Under the pieces are notes generated by a model. That model was not told the origin of the DNA. It was given only the letters and a program-made list of their open reading frames with translations, and did no database searches. Source: Streblospio benedicti (Eukaryota > Annelida > Polychaeta > Spionida > Spionidae). Taken from it: 64,000 nt of DNA. How positions within the stretch are numbered: position 1 is the first letter of the stretch; each line of letters opens with the position of its first letter. The stretch spans positions 27,106-91,105 of the forward strand of contig JAGTTF010005663.1 in assembly GCA_019095985.1 (NCBI GenBank). Reading direction: 5' to 3'. Position numbers and translations under genes: made by a program. Positions 22,112 through 33,154 of the stretch are shown here, one piece after another.

Positions 22112-23224
22112 TTAAAGGTGTTGTGAGTACTATTTGACCTAGTTTTCGGCCTGAAATAGGTCAATTTGGGAAACCCGCATTGTGACGTCACGAACGGGAA
22201 GGTGGTTTTCGAATAGCGTGTAAACATAGCATATTTTTTATCAAGATTTACTTGTGTTTTTTTGCTGCCAATATGAGTGATTCAGAAAATAGTGTTGACA
22301 GTGGCGAGATTACACGTTTTTCCTCTGACGAAGACACGGAGGAAGCAGTGGGACTAATGGTTGCAGGTAAATATGGATACTTAGTAACTTACTGTCATGC
22401 AGTAAGCCAAATCAGTCGGACCGTTGGTGCTGATCGATATAGTCTAATTTTGACTCATGTCCGACCATTGATTCATCATAGTCGGTCCTGATAACCGGGA
22501 CAAAATCTACACACCCATATTATATATCAAACACCATCTTTTATGCATATTTTCATACTTTCGTCCCCCAACCTACCCAAAACAGGGAGAATTTATAATC
22601 ATTGGCTAGCCTTTAGCAGAAAAACGATGTTGACGTGGGTAGGGACAAACACTTTTGCGATAAAGCATTTATTGACCAGGTTACGCCTTTTTAATGACCA
22701 GGTTACGTCTTTTAATGACCAGGTTACGCCTGACGCCGACCCAGATTATATGATAAGTGGGTGAGTGCACACACAAAAAGGTACAGACGCACAAAAAAAG
22801 GTACAAAAGTAAATGCGTTGGTATTTTGCATTATGAATAGTTGATCTGCATAAAGCGGTTATGATGTAGATAAGAGGTTAGGTAATGCATCTCAAACATT
22901 TCAAGATGTATGATCAAGTCGCTTTAAAGTTATAGCTGTCTAAATTGCCCCATATTTCAGTGCATTTCTGTCGGTCTGATTGGGAAATACCCCGTTTCTT
23001 ACGTCACATATCTGGTTTCCGTCAAAGATAACAAAATGATAACAAGAGCACATGGTGCCAAATTTTATTTATTAATCCGGTTTTACTCACAAAATACATT
23101 ATCTTAATATGTATATGACGTATGTATAGGTCAGAAATGATGAGTTGTTTATTCTGATACTAAAATATACAGAGAAATATTTTTTTTAAAGAAATAGACT
23201 GAATAGAGTATAGGACACCTTTAA
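22112..23224. mobile_element. TTAA-flanked element with AGGTGT termini, 1.1 kb
   Basis: TTAA (22112-22115) precedes AGGTGTTGTGAGTACTATTTGAC. At the other end GAATAGAGTATAGGACACCT precedes TTAA (23221-23224). The reverse complement of that right end, AGGTGTCCTATACTCTATTC, matches the left end in most positions. TTAA targets are used by Kolobok and piggyBac elements. Inside is a short acidic coding exon (22273-22366) with a clean splice donor. Near each end there is also a direct motif of the form TTGGGAAA...ACGTCAC. The size suggests a deleted, non-autonomous copy. AT-rich sequence makes a chance TTAA possible. Confidence 0.5.
22273..22366 (+). CDS. Candidate first exon of a spliced acidic protein
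   Basis: The ATG is in a good context (CCAATATGAG) and opens 31 codons beginning MSDSENSVDSGEITRF, rich in Ser, Asp and Glu. The exon ends GTTGCAG|GTAAAT, a good donor, leaving phase 1. Upstream (22180-22190) is a CRE-like TGACGTCA. The phase fits the acceptor at 29031 exactly, giving Asp at the junction. Function unknown. The start resembles the acidic N-termini of animal transposon-encoded proteins, and the exon sits inside a TTAA-flanked element, so a host gene is not assured. Confidence 0.5.
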
Positions 23225-23407
23225 TATATATATTTTTAAAATTTATTATTGGTATCAATGAACCATAAAAATGATGTGCACAGGTGTTTCTTTTACAGTA
23301 GAAAAAAATTATTCCTATAATTAAGAAACCTATCATTAAGAAAAAGTATGTTTAAATGAACAGAAAGTTTTCTTGCTTGTATTATTAAATATGAATATAA
23401 TACAATT

Positions 23408-25190
23408 AAATCTCCCCGGACGAAGTCCGAGGGGAGATTTCTAGCTTTAGTGCTGTCCGTCTGTATGTCTGTCCGCGTCCACATGCTTAAAAGCTTATAA
23501 CTTGAACACCATGAGAGCTATTGCTTTGAAAATTAAATATGTTTAGTTTGAGGACAATCGTATGTCTCAAAAATTTTTGTTTGTACTTTGGCGTACTTTT
23601 GACGAACTTATGACCTTCGGTACAAATATCTTGTTACCACACTTTAGGGAGAAGTATTTGGCCGATTGTCGCCAAACTTCATATGTAGCTTCGATGTACT
23701 ACTCTCCAGACCTGATTAGATTTTGGTGTACTTTGGCCTACTTTTGATGAAGTTACGATGTGTTTTAAAAAAAATATTATTACGTAATTGTGTTTATCTG
23801 TCTCCTGGGAACAGTTTATGACTTATCATCACCAAACTTGACATTTGGTATGTCTATATCACTCTCCTCACGTGATTTGATATTGGTGTACTTTGGCCTT
23901 TACTTTTGAACTTTTGACGATGCTACGATGATTAATAAACCTTGTTAACTGTCTACAGGGAAAAGTATTTGACCTATGGTCACCAAACTTCATATTTAGC
24001 TTTGTTGTACTACTCTCCTCCAGAGCTGATTAGATTTTGGTGTACTTTTGGCCTACTTTTGATGAAGTTACGATGATTTAATTATTACGTAATTGTGTTT
24101 ATCTGTCTCCTGGGAACAGTTTATGACTTATCATCACCAAACTTGACATTTGGTATGTCTATATCACTCTCCTCACGTGATTTGATATTGGTGTACTTTG
24201 GCCTACTTTTGAACTTACGAGCATTACGTAATAAACCTTGTTAACACTCTACAGGGAAAAGTATTTGACCTATGGTCACCAAACTTCATATTTAGCTTCG
24301 TTGTACTACTCTCCAGAGCTGATTAGATTTTGGTGTACTTTGGCCTACTTTTGATGAAGTTACGATGATTTGATTATTACGTAATTGTGTTTATCTGTCT
24401 TGTGGGAACAGTTTATGACTTATCATCACCAAACTTAACATTTGGTATGTCTATATCACTCTCCTCACGTGATTTGATATTGGTGTACTGGCCTACTTTT
24501 GAACTTACGAGTGTTAAGTAATAAACCTTGTTAACACTCTACAGGGAGAAGTATTTGACCTATGGTCACCAAACTTCATATTTAGCTTCGTTGTACCACT
24601 CTCTAGAGCTGATCAGATTTTGGTGTACTTTGGCCTACTTTTGATGAAGTTACGATGTGTTTTTAAAAACAAATTATTACGTAATTGTGTTTATCTGTCT
24701 TGTGGGAACAGTTTATGACTTATCATCACCAAACTTGACATTTGGTATGTCCATATCACTCTCCTCACGTGATTTGATATTGGTGTACTTTGGCCTACTT
24801 TTGAACTTACGAGCGTTACATAATAAACCTTGTTACCACTCTACAGGGAGAAGTATTTGACCTATGGTCACCAAACTTCATATCTAGCTTCGTTGTACCT
24901 CTCTCCAGAGCTGATTAGATTTTGGTGTACTTTGGCCTACTTTTTGATGAAATTACGATGTGTTTTTTTTTTTAAAAAATTAATTATTACGAATTTGTGT
25001 TTATCTGTCTCCTGGGAAGACTTTATTACCTATCATCACCAAAACTTGACATTTTGTATGACTATGTCACTCTCCTCATGTGATTTGATATTTGAGTACT
25101 TTGGCCTACTTTTCAAAAAATGGCCTGATCGGGAAATGGCCTGATCGGGGAAGGGGAGATTTACCGCGTTCCCGACGACTACTCGTTGTA
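23408..25190. repeat. Five-copy 300-bp tandem repeat with hairpin at one end
   Basis: The phrase GTTTATCTGTCT starts at 23792, 24097, 24389, 24689 and 24999, which gives periods of 292-310 bp. Each unit has two related halves ('GGTCACCAAACTTCATATTTAG' and 'ATCACCAAACTTGACATTTGG'), both followed by 'TTGGTGTACTTTGGCCTACTTTTGA', so the unit is an old dimer. The left edge is a strong stem-loop: AAATCTCCCCGGAC-gaa-GTCCGAGGGGAGATTT (23408-23441). The right edge carries a GGGGAGATTT copy near 25147. The edges suggest a defined mobile unit whose interior amplified, not a free satellite. Confidence 0.8.
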
Positions 25191-26141
25191 GATATATAAC
25201 ATACCATGTTTATTAAGGTGCTAGGTGCTGTATAAAACTTAGAGTCAAATGTCATGAAATTTTTACTAGATATTCTTCAATTTGCGTACTATCAATTAAA
25301 ACTTTTAAAAATACTGAAAGGGCCGACCAAAAAAAAGTTATGTTATCTTGTTTGAACCTAGGTTTTACCAGTAAATAACATAGCGTTAAATGGGAAATAG
25401 GTGATGTCTGGCAACGTAATGCATCATAAAAAAGTTTTGTGCGGTCAAATTATCTAAAATTTTAGTCAAGTAGAAAATTGAATTCTAAACAAGATAAAAC
25501 AAAAAAATATCATTCTAGGGTCGCAACTTTTTTTGCTATGGTCATTTTAAAATGGAGATATGATGCAATTTTTAATACTTTCCCTTTTTCGATGTGAAGA
25601 AATTCTTACTTGATATAACAGCAAAATATTAAAATTCAAATCTCTTTATTAATAGATAATAAAATACTGCAACAATATAAGAAAGACAATAAACTTGAAT
25701 ATTTTAAACATAGAAACATAACTAATATTGACAGGTAAATGCTGACATAAAAGCTTACTCCTTAGACAAGTAAGAAATGATATATTCAATAATGGATTTT
25801 GACTTTGAGATTCTGACTTGACATGGTCTTGCCATTTCTTCACAAAAAATACACCTTCAATGGCAGATCTGCCTCCTCTTTCAAAACAAAGTTTTGTATG
25901 ATCAAATGATAGACGAATTTCAGCTAATTTCTTAGCAGTCATCTTTGAAATTGCCTTTTGTAAAATCATGTCATCAAACGTTTGTTTGTACAGATGCGAA
26001 TCAAAATGAAACAATAAACCTGTAATCACATTAGAAGTTAGTTTTGGAATAAATATAGATACAAATAACCTTTTTTAATAACTTAACATATTCAGCGGCA
26101 TTATGTGCATCATAGTGACATAAATTTCAAAAAGTGTTTTA
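25191..26141. other. Stretch with one unexplained minus-strand frame
   Basis: The first part is AT-rich. From 26029 to 25649 the minus strand is open for 126 codons, including the segment KMTAKKLAEIRLSFDHTK. It lies downstream of the Mutator-like transposase on the same strand and could be its decayed C-terminal exon, but I see none of the conserved words of that family in it. Confidence 0.3.
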
Positions 26142-27172
26142 CTAACGTTTCTTGCTTAAAATTACCCAAATCCTTTTTCTTGAAATGTTTGAAACACATG
26201 TCATATCAAAACAAGCCTTTACAGAAAAACTTATTTTACATTGCTTCAAATGATAATTTGTTTGTTGGTAAGATGCAGTCATCTTTTCTAGTGACGTTCG
26301 GAGAGACTTGTCAGACAGACACTTTTTATAAGGCAGTTCCTTGTACGGGGCAGGGGTTTCGCGTTTCTTGCACCATACATCACAGCTGTTATGTTCCCCA
26401 TACATATGAGGTACAACTTGTGACAAACGAGACTTGAGTTCAGTTGGATTTCCTTGATTTTGTTCAGTGGCATATTTATCCATTTTACAAATATATCGCA
26501 GTACATTGGTATACATTGAGAAGCATTGTTAAAAATTTAATGAGAAGCACGTAGAGAATACAGGGTGTATGAAATACATTTTTTGGTATGATTGCGATCA
26601 GATTTCTTCTTTATATTAGGATGTTTTGCATTAACATGCTTCAGTGTGGTTGCATCATTGTCCATGATTAGTGTCCACGAATAATGATGTAGTGTGTAGT
26701 TCATCCACCATTTCCACACCCATTGCAGCTTCCATTGCCTTACTGCTTTTCTTCCAATTTCGGAAACACTTGTGCTGACAAACAACTACATTTTTTTCTT
26801 TCTGCAGTTTCACAAATCCGACACCTTTTTGTTTTTATGTTAAATGCCACACATTTTCCCGTTTGATCACCAATCATTGCCCCATGTTCAGTGTCAGAAT
26901 TATATGATCGACCTGATCCACGTGTCGACCATCCAGCATCATAGCTCACGGAAAGCGGTACAGCTTCATCGTCGCCCAAAGATAGTCTCTCTTTCACAGC
27001 TTTTTGTTCCACATCAAGAGCTTCTTGACAAGATGCAGTAGCTAAGTCCTTAATCTTTTTTCGCCAATTTCGGATTCTCTTGCCTTCATGTGTTTTTGGT
27101 GGAGGGACGGGATATTGACAGAAGCCAGCAATCTCTTCACATGGGTAGCCCCGCTTCCAGTCTTGATGCTAC
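26142..27172 (-). pseudogene. Mutator-like transposase fossil
   Basis: This is the core of the animal Mutator-like transposase domain. Starting after an acceptor-like TTGCAATTCTAG at 27172, the minus strand reads GSIKTGSGATHVKRLLASVN, then LSVSYDAGWSTRGSGRSYNS (the conserved V-S-x-D-x-x-W and RGSGRSYNS words), HGAMIGDQTGKCVAF and KRCRICETA. Past 26785 in other frames come NDATTLKHVN, KKKSDRNHTKKC and, at 26516-26142, QNQGNPTELKSRLSQVVPH followed by YGEHNSCDVWCK. These are the usual order of family landmarks. At least three frame changes (near 27055, 26760 and 26525) show it is dead. It lies between the 17.3 kb and 34.0 kb inverted arms, which could be the long TIRs of a Mutator-like element. 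Confidence 0.8.
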
Positions 27173-27391
27173 CTAGAATTGCAACAATTTATTCAGATAT
27201 TGTAAAAATGCTGTACTAATGTTAAATATTACGAATTATTGTGCATACCAAATATAGTTGATTTAGAGTTTATTTATTTAAACAACAGCTGATCATTTAG
27301 CAGAATCGATGATGACCATATATAACAGACTACTTTCAAATTAAAAAAGGACTAGTATGTCTGCTATGGTGCGTAATTTTAAAAGTACCTT

Positions 27392-27726
27392 GCACCGTCA
27401 TTCCTATTTTAGTGACATGTCAGTTTATAATAGGCGTGTGTCAGAAGTAGGCTAGCGCATCTGCTGTAAACAATCACTGAACGACCCACCCCCAAATTTG
27501 GTTTGGTTCAAAACCATTGAAATTCCAATTAAAGTGATTTCGTAAATAGGGAGTGACGTCACGAGGTCAGAGGTCAACGGTGATAAGATGTGTATTGCGT
27601 ACAACTTTCCTATACAATATATAGTTAAACTCACAGACAAAAATATGTGAATAACTTTGTTAATCATAGTCTTTTATTTATGAATTTAGATAACCACTTG
27701 GAAAGGTGCAAGAATGCGCAGCTAAT
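27392..27726. repeat. Inner inverted-repeat arm, left copy (335 bp)
   Basis: Matches 32406-32738 in reverse complement at roughly 90% or better by eye. The outer end is GCACCGTCATTCCTATTTTAG and the inner end GGTGCAAGAATGCGCAGCTA. No direct repeat flanks the pair. Confidence 0.9.
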
Positions 27727-28029
27727 CTCAATTTCAATTTTTATTTAACGTTTTCGAGCTCCTGAAGGCTTCGTTTCAAAATATAACTGGTTCCTTGTTA
27801 CTGCAATTTTTACTTTCATCAAAACAGAAGATAAAACATTATCAGAGAACTTGGTCATATAAAACATATAGGTAACATGAAAAAACAATTAATTTACCAG
27901 AACGAACCTGACCAAATATACTCGTTACCATTCACAAATCATATTACCGATATCTGCATAAAAATATACGATGATACAAAGCTAACTTCATTTTCCTTTT
28001 AAAACTAACTTCAGCTATAAAACTCCATG

Positions 28030-28462
28030 TGATGCACCATGCCGTAACCCGGGTTACCGTGATACCCTGTCCCGTGAAAATAATAAAAAAATCATTTTTG
28101 AGCTAATTAATTATTTTTTTTTCAACATCAATACCCCGGCATACCGTGATGACTGGTAGCCTGCTGTGGTATCAAATTTTGTTAATATTAATAAGTAAAA
28201 TGTTTAAGTTTTGTCACAATAGAAACATCTTATTTATTCTTAATTTACGATTATTTACGATATTAAAACTCGATTTCCAACCTAGTACATTGTGACAAAA
28301 TGAAAATGCACATCGCCGTCATTCTTTTGGTGGTCTGCCTTTAAGCAACGACCAATATTTGGAAATATCACGGGAGAAACGGGGCATTACGACATGCCGG
28401 GGTTTGCATTTTACGGCACCCCGGGGTATGATACGGACCCCGGGTTAGGGCGTGGTGCATCA
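28030..28462. mobile_element. 430-bp MITE with TGATGCACCA termini
   Basis: The left end TGATGCACCATGCCGTAACCC pairs with the right end GGGTTAGGGCGTGGTGCATCA. The inverted similarity runs inward through CCCGGGT and CCGTGATA-type sequence for about 60 bp. There are no coding frames. A TATAAAA word occurs outside both ends but not directly adjacent. Confidence 0.65.
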
Positions 28463-29031
28463 TGTGTAATAATATAAAATTGCATAAACATGAAAACACT
28501 ACATGAGCACAATTAACATCCATCCAGGATATCACTAGTCCACTTTCTATGTACATATGTGCATGAAATAATGTCACAATCAAACGCAAGTTCCAATCAC
28601 TAATTACTTTCCCAACAAGTCACTTTCAATAAGCCTCTGTGGTGCTCTACTCACACGCATGGATCGGCGCGGCTGAGGCACAATGCACGTGTAGTACATG
28701 GTATTATTCTTTCATTCTACACCTGTCATAACTACACGTGTTGCGCTAAAAAAACATACGGGATGGGTGTGACCTACGGGATGGGTGTGCACTGCTCTAG
28801 CTCTGCCTACCCACAGATTTCAAAATGAGAGATTATAAGTCCTTCCTGTATTAGTCAATGCACAATGAATTAAGCATGATCATAAGATTTATAATTATGT
28901 CAGATAAAAGGTCTTTCCTAATTACATTGTAGTAGTATAATAATATATTCTATTCTAAAGAAACTACAATTGGCCTGCACAATGAGATGTTTGTTCATAT
29001 AATTCAGAGATTGTTACCATATCTTTTGCAG

Positions 29032-29093
29032 ATTCTTTTAGTGATGGCGAAAATGAACTAGAATATGATGGTGATCAGGAAGGTCCACAAAAG
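29032..29093 (+). CDS. Candidate second exon of the spliced acidic protein
   Basis: The acceptor ATCTTTTGCAG ends at 29031, and the donor AAG|GTATAA starts at 29094. The 62-bp exon takes the phase-1 base from 22366 and encodes DSFSDGENELEYDGDQEG plus three residues, with no stop and the same acidic character. It ends in phase 0, which matches the next acceptor. Confidence 0.5.
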
Positions 29094-29459
29094 GTATAAT
29101 TTTATTATTTAAATAATGATCTGAAAATAGTGAATAGTGACAAGAAATTTATTAACATCAATATCTAGAAAAGTATCAAGTGGTTGTGTTTATGAAATAC
29201 CTTAATTTAAAGTTTGGTTTATGGTCCTACCACCAAGACATTAATCATATAAATCTGTCACATAGTTTTTTAAGTATTAATCTTTTTTTTAATTAATAAA
29301 CGGCTCCTTCAAATAGAAGCCTCCCTCATTTAAACGCCAATCGTAGACACATTTTGAAAACAAGACACGCCTAGGCTACTAAACGCGGAAATATGGTATT
29401 TGAAGAAATAATGTTCTTGTACAAATGTTAGTGCTTGATTACATTTCAATTTATTGCAG

Positions 29460-29538
29460 AGACATAAAACCGTGTATGATGTTGATGATGTGGAATTTTC
29501 ATTCTGGATGGAGTCTCCGAACTTGACAGTGACAACAA
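29460..29538 (+). CDS. Candidate third exon of the spliced acidic protein
   Basis: The acceptor TTTATTGCAG ends at 29459 and the donor A|GTAAGT starts at 29539, close to consensus. The exon encodes RHKTVYDVDDVEFSFW and ten more residues and ends in phase 1. Any following exon would fall in the poor sequence or the gap at 30369-30468. The product is not recognised. Confidence 0.5.
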
Positions 29539-29869
29539 GTAAGTACGTTGGTAAAAGGATGCAAACTAAAAAAAAAGCAAGGATGGGGACTTCATGTAGA
29601 AGTCACGTCATATCTTTGAAAAATCTTTTTTTGACTATTTCGATTACCTTAAAATAATCAAAGTTGCCACAAATATTACGCACTTCTGGTTGAAAAATTT
29701 TCATATTATATTAAACTTGGATAATTAAAACATAGCATCATTACAATTTTGAAATTAAATGGATGTGCCTTATACACTTTGTCGTATCTTGAATTACAAA
29801 ACTGTTAGTGCATTACTCACAAATTCTTTTAAATATTGAATATTGAAAGTACTAAGAAATTCTGTTTTC

Positions 29870-30368
29870 GAACCAAAAAAAAGGGAAAAAATAAAAAATT
29901 TTTAAAGCTTTTATTAAAAATTATTTTTCATAATTTTGCCCCCAAGGTTTATCTCCCCTTTTTGTCCAATTAGTCCAATGGTTGATTCCTTTTGAAAAAT
30001 TTAAACAGTAAAAATTTTTTTAATTTTTTTTTTTAAAATTTTTAGTTTAATTGATTTTCTGAGGTAAGTAATTAAAAAAAGTCAGAGATTTTGGGGGGGG
30101 CGAAGGGATCCCCGTCCTTTTTTTAAAATTTTTTAAAAAAGGGGGAAATTTAAAAAAATTTTTTAATAAAAAAAAATTTTTTTTAAAGATTTTTTGTTTC
30201 TAGAACTCAATTTTTTTTAAGTTAATTAAAGTGAATAGAAAAAACAAAAGGGGGGGCAAATTCCCCTTTTTCCCCAAATGTAAAAAATTTTAATTAAGGG
30301 AAAATAAAAATTAATATAAATTAAAAGGGGAAAAATTTTTCTGTTTTTAAATTTTTTGTTTCTTTAAA
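29870..30368. other. Low-quality-looking A/T homopolymer sequence before the gap
   Basis: The stretch is dominated by stretched A and T homopolymers ('AAAATTTTTTT') interrupted by G or C runs, unlike the AT-rich DNA elsewhere in the window. It looks like uncorrected read-end consensus leading into the gap. No feature should be called in it. Confidence 0.65.
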
Positions 30369-30468
30369 NNNNNNNNNNNNNNNNNNNNNNNNNNNNNNNN
30401 NNNNNNNNNNNNNNNNNNNNNNNNNNNNNNNNNNNNNNNNNNNNNNNNNNNNNNNNNNNNNNNNNNNN
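30369..30468. other. Assembly gap (100 N)
   Basis: Exactly 100 N, a common placeholder for a gap of unknown size. Confidence 0.99.
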
Positions 30469-31440
30469 TAACCTCAAACCAGAGTAGGCGAATCCGGTAA
30501 ACCCTTAAGTGGCCGCGAAATAAAACCCCCTCAGCACCCTTCCCCCAATTAGTTTTCCCCAACAGCAAATCTCAGCCCCCGCCTTTTTGCCTTGACAAAT
30601 TAAAAAGGGGCCCCCTTTTAAAATTTGGAATTTCGGCAAAAATGCTCAACAGGTGTTAAACAAACTCGACCAATCCCAAAAAAAAATTTCGACAACACAA
30701 TCTCCCCTCCCTTTTCCCGGGGGCGGCCCAGCCCCCCCATCGATGGGGGGGGGGCGCGCCCGTCGGCGGCCCGTTGCTCGATCTCCCGCCCCGCGCGCCC
30801 CGGGGGGTTGCCGGGGGCCCGCCATATCTAACACCCCCACGTCTTGGCGCTCACACGGACCCCAAGATTGGGGCCCCGGCCCCCCCCGGGCCCCCCCGCT
30901 GAGCCTTTTCCCGGGCGGCAAAAACCTCCGGGCGTCCCCAAAACTGAACCCCCGGGGTTGCCGGTTTCCCCTCGGCGCCCGGGGGCCGTCCCCCGGGCCC
31001 TCCCCCCCGCACCCCCCCGCCGGATAATGGCACCCGCTCCCGCTTTTCTGCCTTCCCCAAAGGCCGCCCGTAAAATTCCCCCCACCCGAGGGGCCCCCAC
31101 CGGCCCCGAAGGACAAGCCGCTGCTCCCAACTAAAACTGGCTCCAGGGGCCCGATTCCGTTGGCGATTCTCCATCACCCACCCCAAAACATAGATATGCA
31201 TGTCTTCCACCCAACCAATCTTTTGACAACCCTTGGAATCTTAAAGGTCATAAACCAACCCCATAAAACCCCAAAATTTTAAATAGAGGCGTCAAGGAGA
31301 ACATTTTCCCCTTAGGCGGCCTTAAAGGCTGGCCCCAAATCTGCTAAAAGGGGGTAAACTTATCCATTATTTTGCCACTTACAACTCCAGGAAAACTACA
31401 AATTTTTCCAAATACAACCGTCTAAATTGGGATCCAAAAA
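30469..31440. other. GC-rich, homopolymer-stretched sequence after the gap
   Basis: The stretch is strongly GC-rich (for example CCCCATCGATGGGGGG and CCCGGGGGCCG near 30735-30990) in an AT-rich window, with stretched C and G runs. All six frames are open over parts of it simply because of composition. It is probably a low-quality read end or foreign sequence joined at the gap. I call no gene here. Confidence 0.65.
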
Positions 31441-31487
31441 AAGGGTATTCCCCTGTCTTCACCCGTCAATGTCAAATAAACTGTATT

Positions 31488-31815
31488 CCATATCTATAAC
31501 CAAGTATATCTCCAAATGTAGATTTAGTTTACTGTGTATTGTGTGCCATATAATAATACACCCTATGTTTGTCATGGTAGTTATGCCTTTATTATATATA
31601 TATCTTACGATTAATCTTATGTGTGCTGTGCATTATATGCTATCTACGTATCAAACTTTCATGTTTTAACCAAGCATACCTCATCGTTAGGCGTAGCTGT
31701 TTGTGTGTATTGTAAACTATATATTTATCTGTAATCATTATATCTGCATTATATGTATATATCTAATGATTGGTTTTATGTATGCTGTACATTATATGCT
31801 ATTTATGTATCCAAT
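31488..31815. repeat. Degenerate two-copy tandem repeat
   Basis: Two diverged copies share ACCAAG.ATA.CTC, TGTGTATTGT, TTATATGTATATAT, 'TTTATGT.TGCTGT.CATTATATGCTAT' and 'TA.GTATC'. They run roughly 31488-31666 and 31667-31815. Confidence 0.6.
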
Positions 31816-32405
31816 AGCTGTCAACGCTTCTCCCGCTTATTGGCTCACTAGACTCAAAATTAATAAGGGGAACAAAAAAAAAAAAAGGAGCCTAATATTT
31901 GATTTGCCGTGACTTAGATTTCATGTGCCCAAGACATAGGGCACTAGTTAGCGTCAAACCCTCAATGGTGTTACATCGAAATTACTCCCTTTCAAACCAA
32001 TTGTGAATGATAAATGAGCAATATGCAATTGATTTTTCATCAAGAAATAAGAAATCCAAGAATTATAAGTTTGTGAAATATTAGTTGAAAGTTCATTAGC
32101 ATCTGTCAATTACCCACCAGGAACTTCTGAGGGGGATGTCTATAAAAATGTTTAATTCTCTTGGCAATTGAATAATATTAAGTCACATATTCTGAAACAA
32201 GTGTAGGAGTTCATATTTTAAGTCAAAAGATTAATTCTGCAGTGCATAGCTGTTATTAAATCCCCCCCCCACCCCCCCCCCCCACCCCAAATCCTGTTAA
32301 ATCAAAGTCAATGGTCAAATTGTGTTTTGAGCATTTTGTTCACATTTTCACATTGGATTTAAAGAACTTTTCAGGTGCTGTTTAATGCCAATCAACCTCT
32401 TCTTT
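31816..32405. other. Noncoding stretch with a poly-C tract
   Basis: Contains a C-rich tract with two A interruptions (about 32263-32288). Nothing else recognisable. Confidence 0.5.
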
Positions 32406-32738
32406 TAGCTGCGCATTCTTGCACCTTTCCAAGTGGTTATCTAAATTCATAAATAACAGATTATGATTAACAAAGTTATTCACATATTTTTGTCGGTGAG
32501 TTTAACTATATATTGTATAGGAAAGTTGTATGCAATACACATCTTATCCCCGTTGACCTCTGATCTTGTGATGTCACTTGCTATTTACGAAATCACTTTA
32601 ATTGGAATTTCAATGATTTTGAACCAAACCAAATTTGGGGGTGGGTCGTTCAGTGATTGTTAACAGCAGATGCGCTAGCCTACTTCTGACACGTGCCTAT
32701 TATAAACTGACATGTCACTAAAATAGGAATGACGGTGC
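32406..32738. repeat. Inner inverted-repeat arm, right copy (333 bp)
   Basis: Reverse complement partner of 27392-27726, ending GGAATGACGGTGC. Confidence 0.9.
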
Positions 32739-33154
32739 GTGCATCTAATATTCTAGCATTTTTGTAGTCGAGGTTGTGGGGCAATACAGAACCAAAACCG
32801 ATGCCAAAAACCATATGATGTTGGCTGGTGTATAATTGGTGGTCATGGATGTGACTTTTCGTATTAAATGAGATTGCTATAATTATTAATGTCATGCTCG
32901 TATTCATTACTCATAAAGATACTTATCTAATATATATTAGAAATAGAATTAAACTTCAGTAAAATTCTAAATAAAATACTGAATAAAGATTGATAGTCCA
33001 TCACTACATGGAAAGTTTTTAACTGGTACTTTACTATGACACATTCATAACAGTAGATCTAGGCCTAAATCTCGACTATGCATCTATTTTAGTTTACCCA
33101 ATTTTTCATGCATAGTAACAGTGTATGTTATTATTAATGTATATAGTCTATTAT
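32739..33154. other. AT-rich noncoding stretch between inner and outer arms
   Basis: No gene. It does not match the DNA left of the inner left arm, so the inverted structure is not one continuous palindrome. Confidence 0.55.

Noticed and set aside
23408-25190. Helitron interpretation of the hairpin-edged array
   Set aside because: The hairpin is at the start of the array with no TC/CTRR pair at consistent positions and no Rep/helicase coding.
30469-31210. Several long overlapping open frames on both strands in the GC-rich patch
   Set aside because: They arise from extreme GC content and stretched homopolymers beside an assembly gap. They have only Pro/Gly/Arg-rich composition and no domain words.
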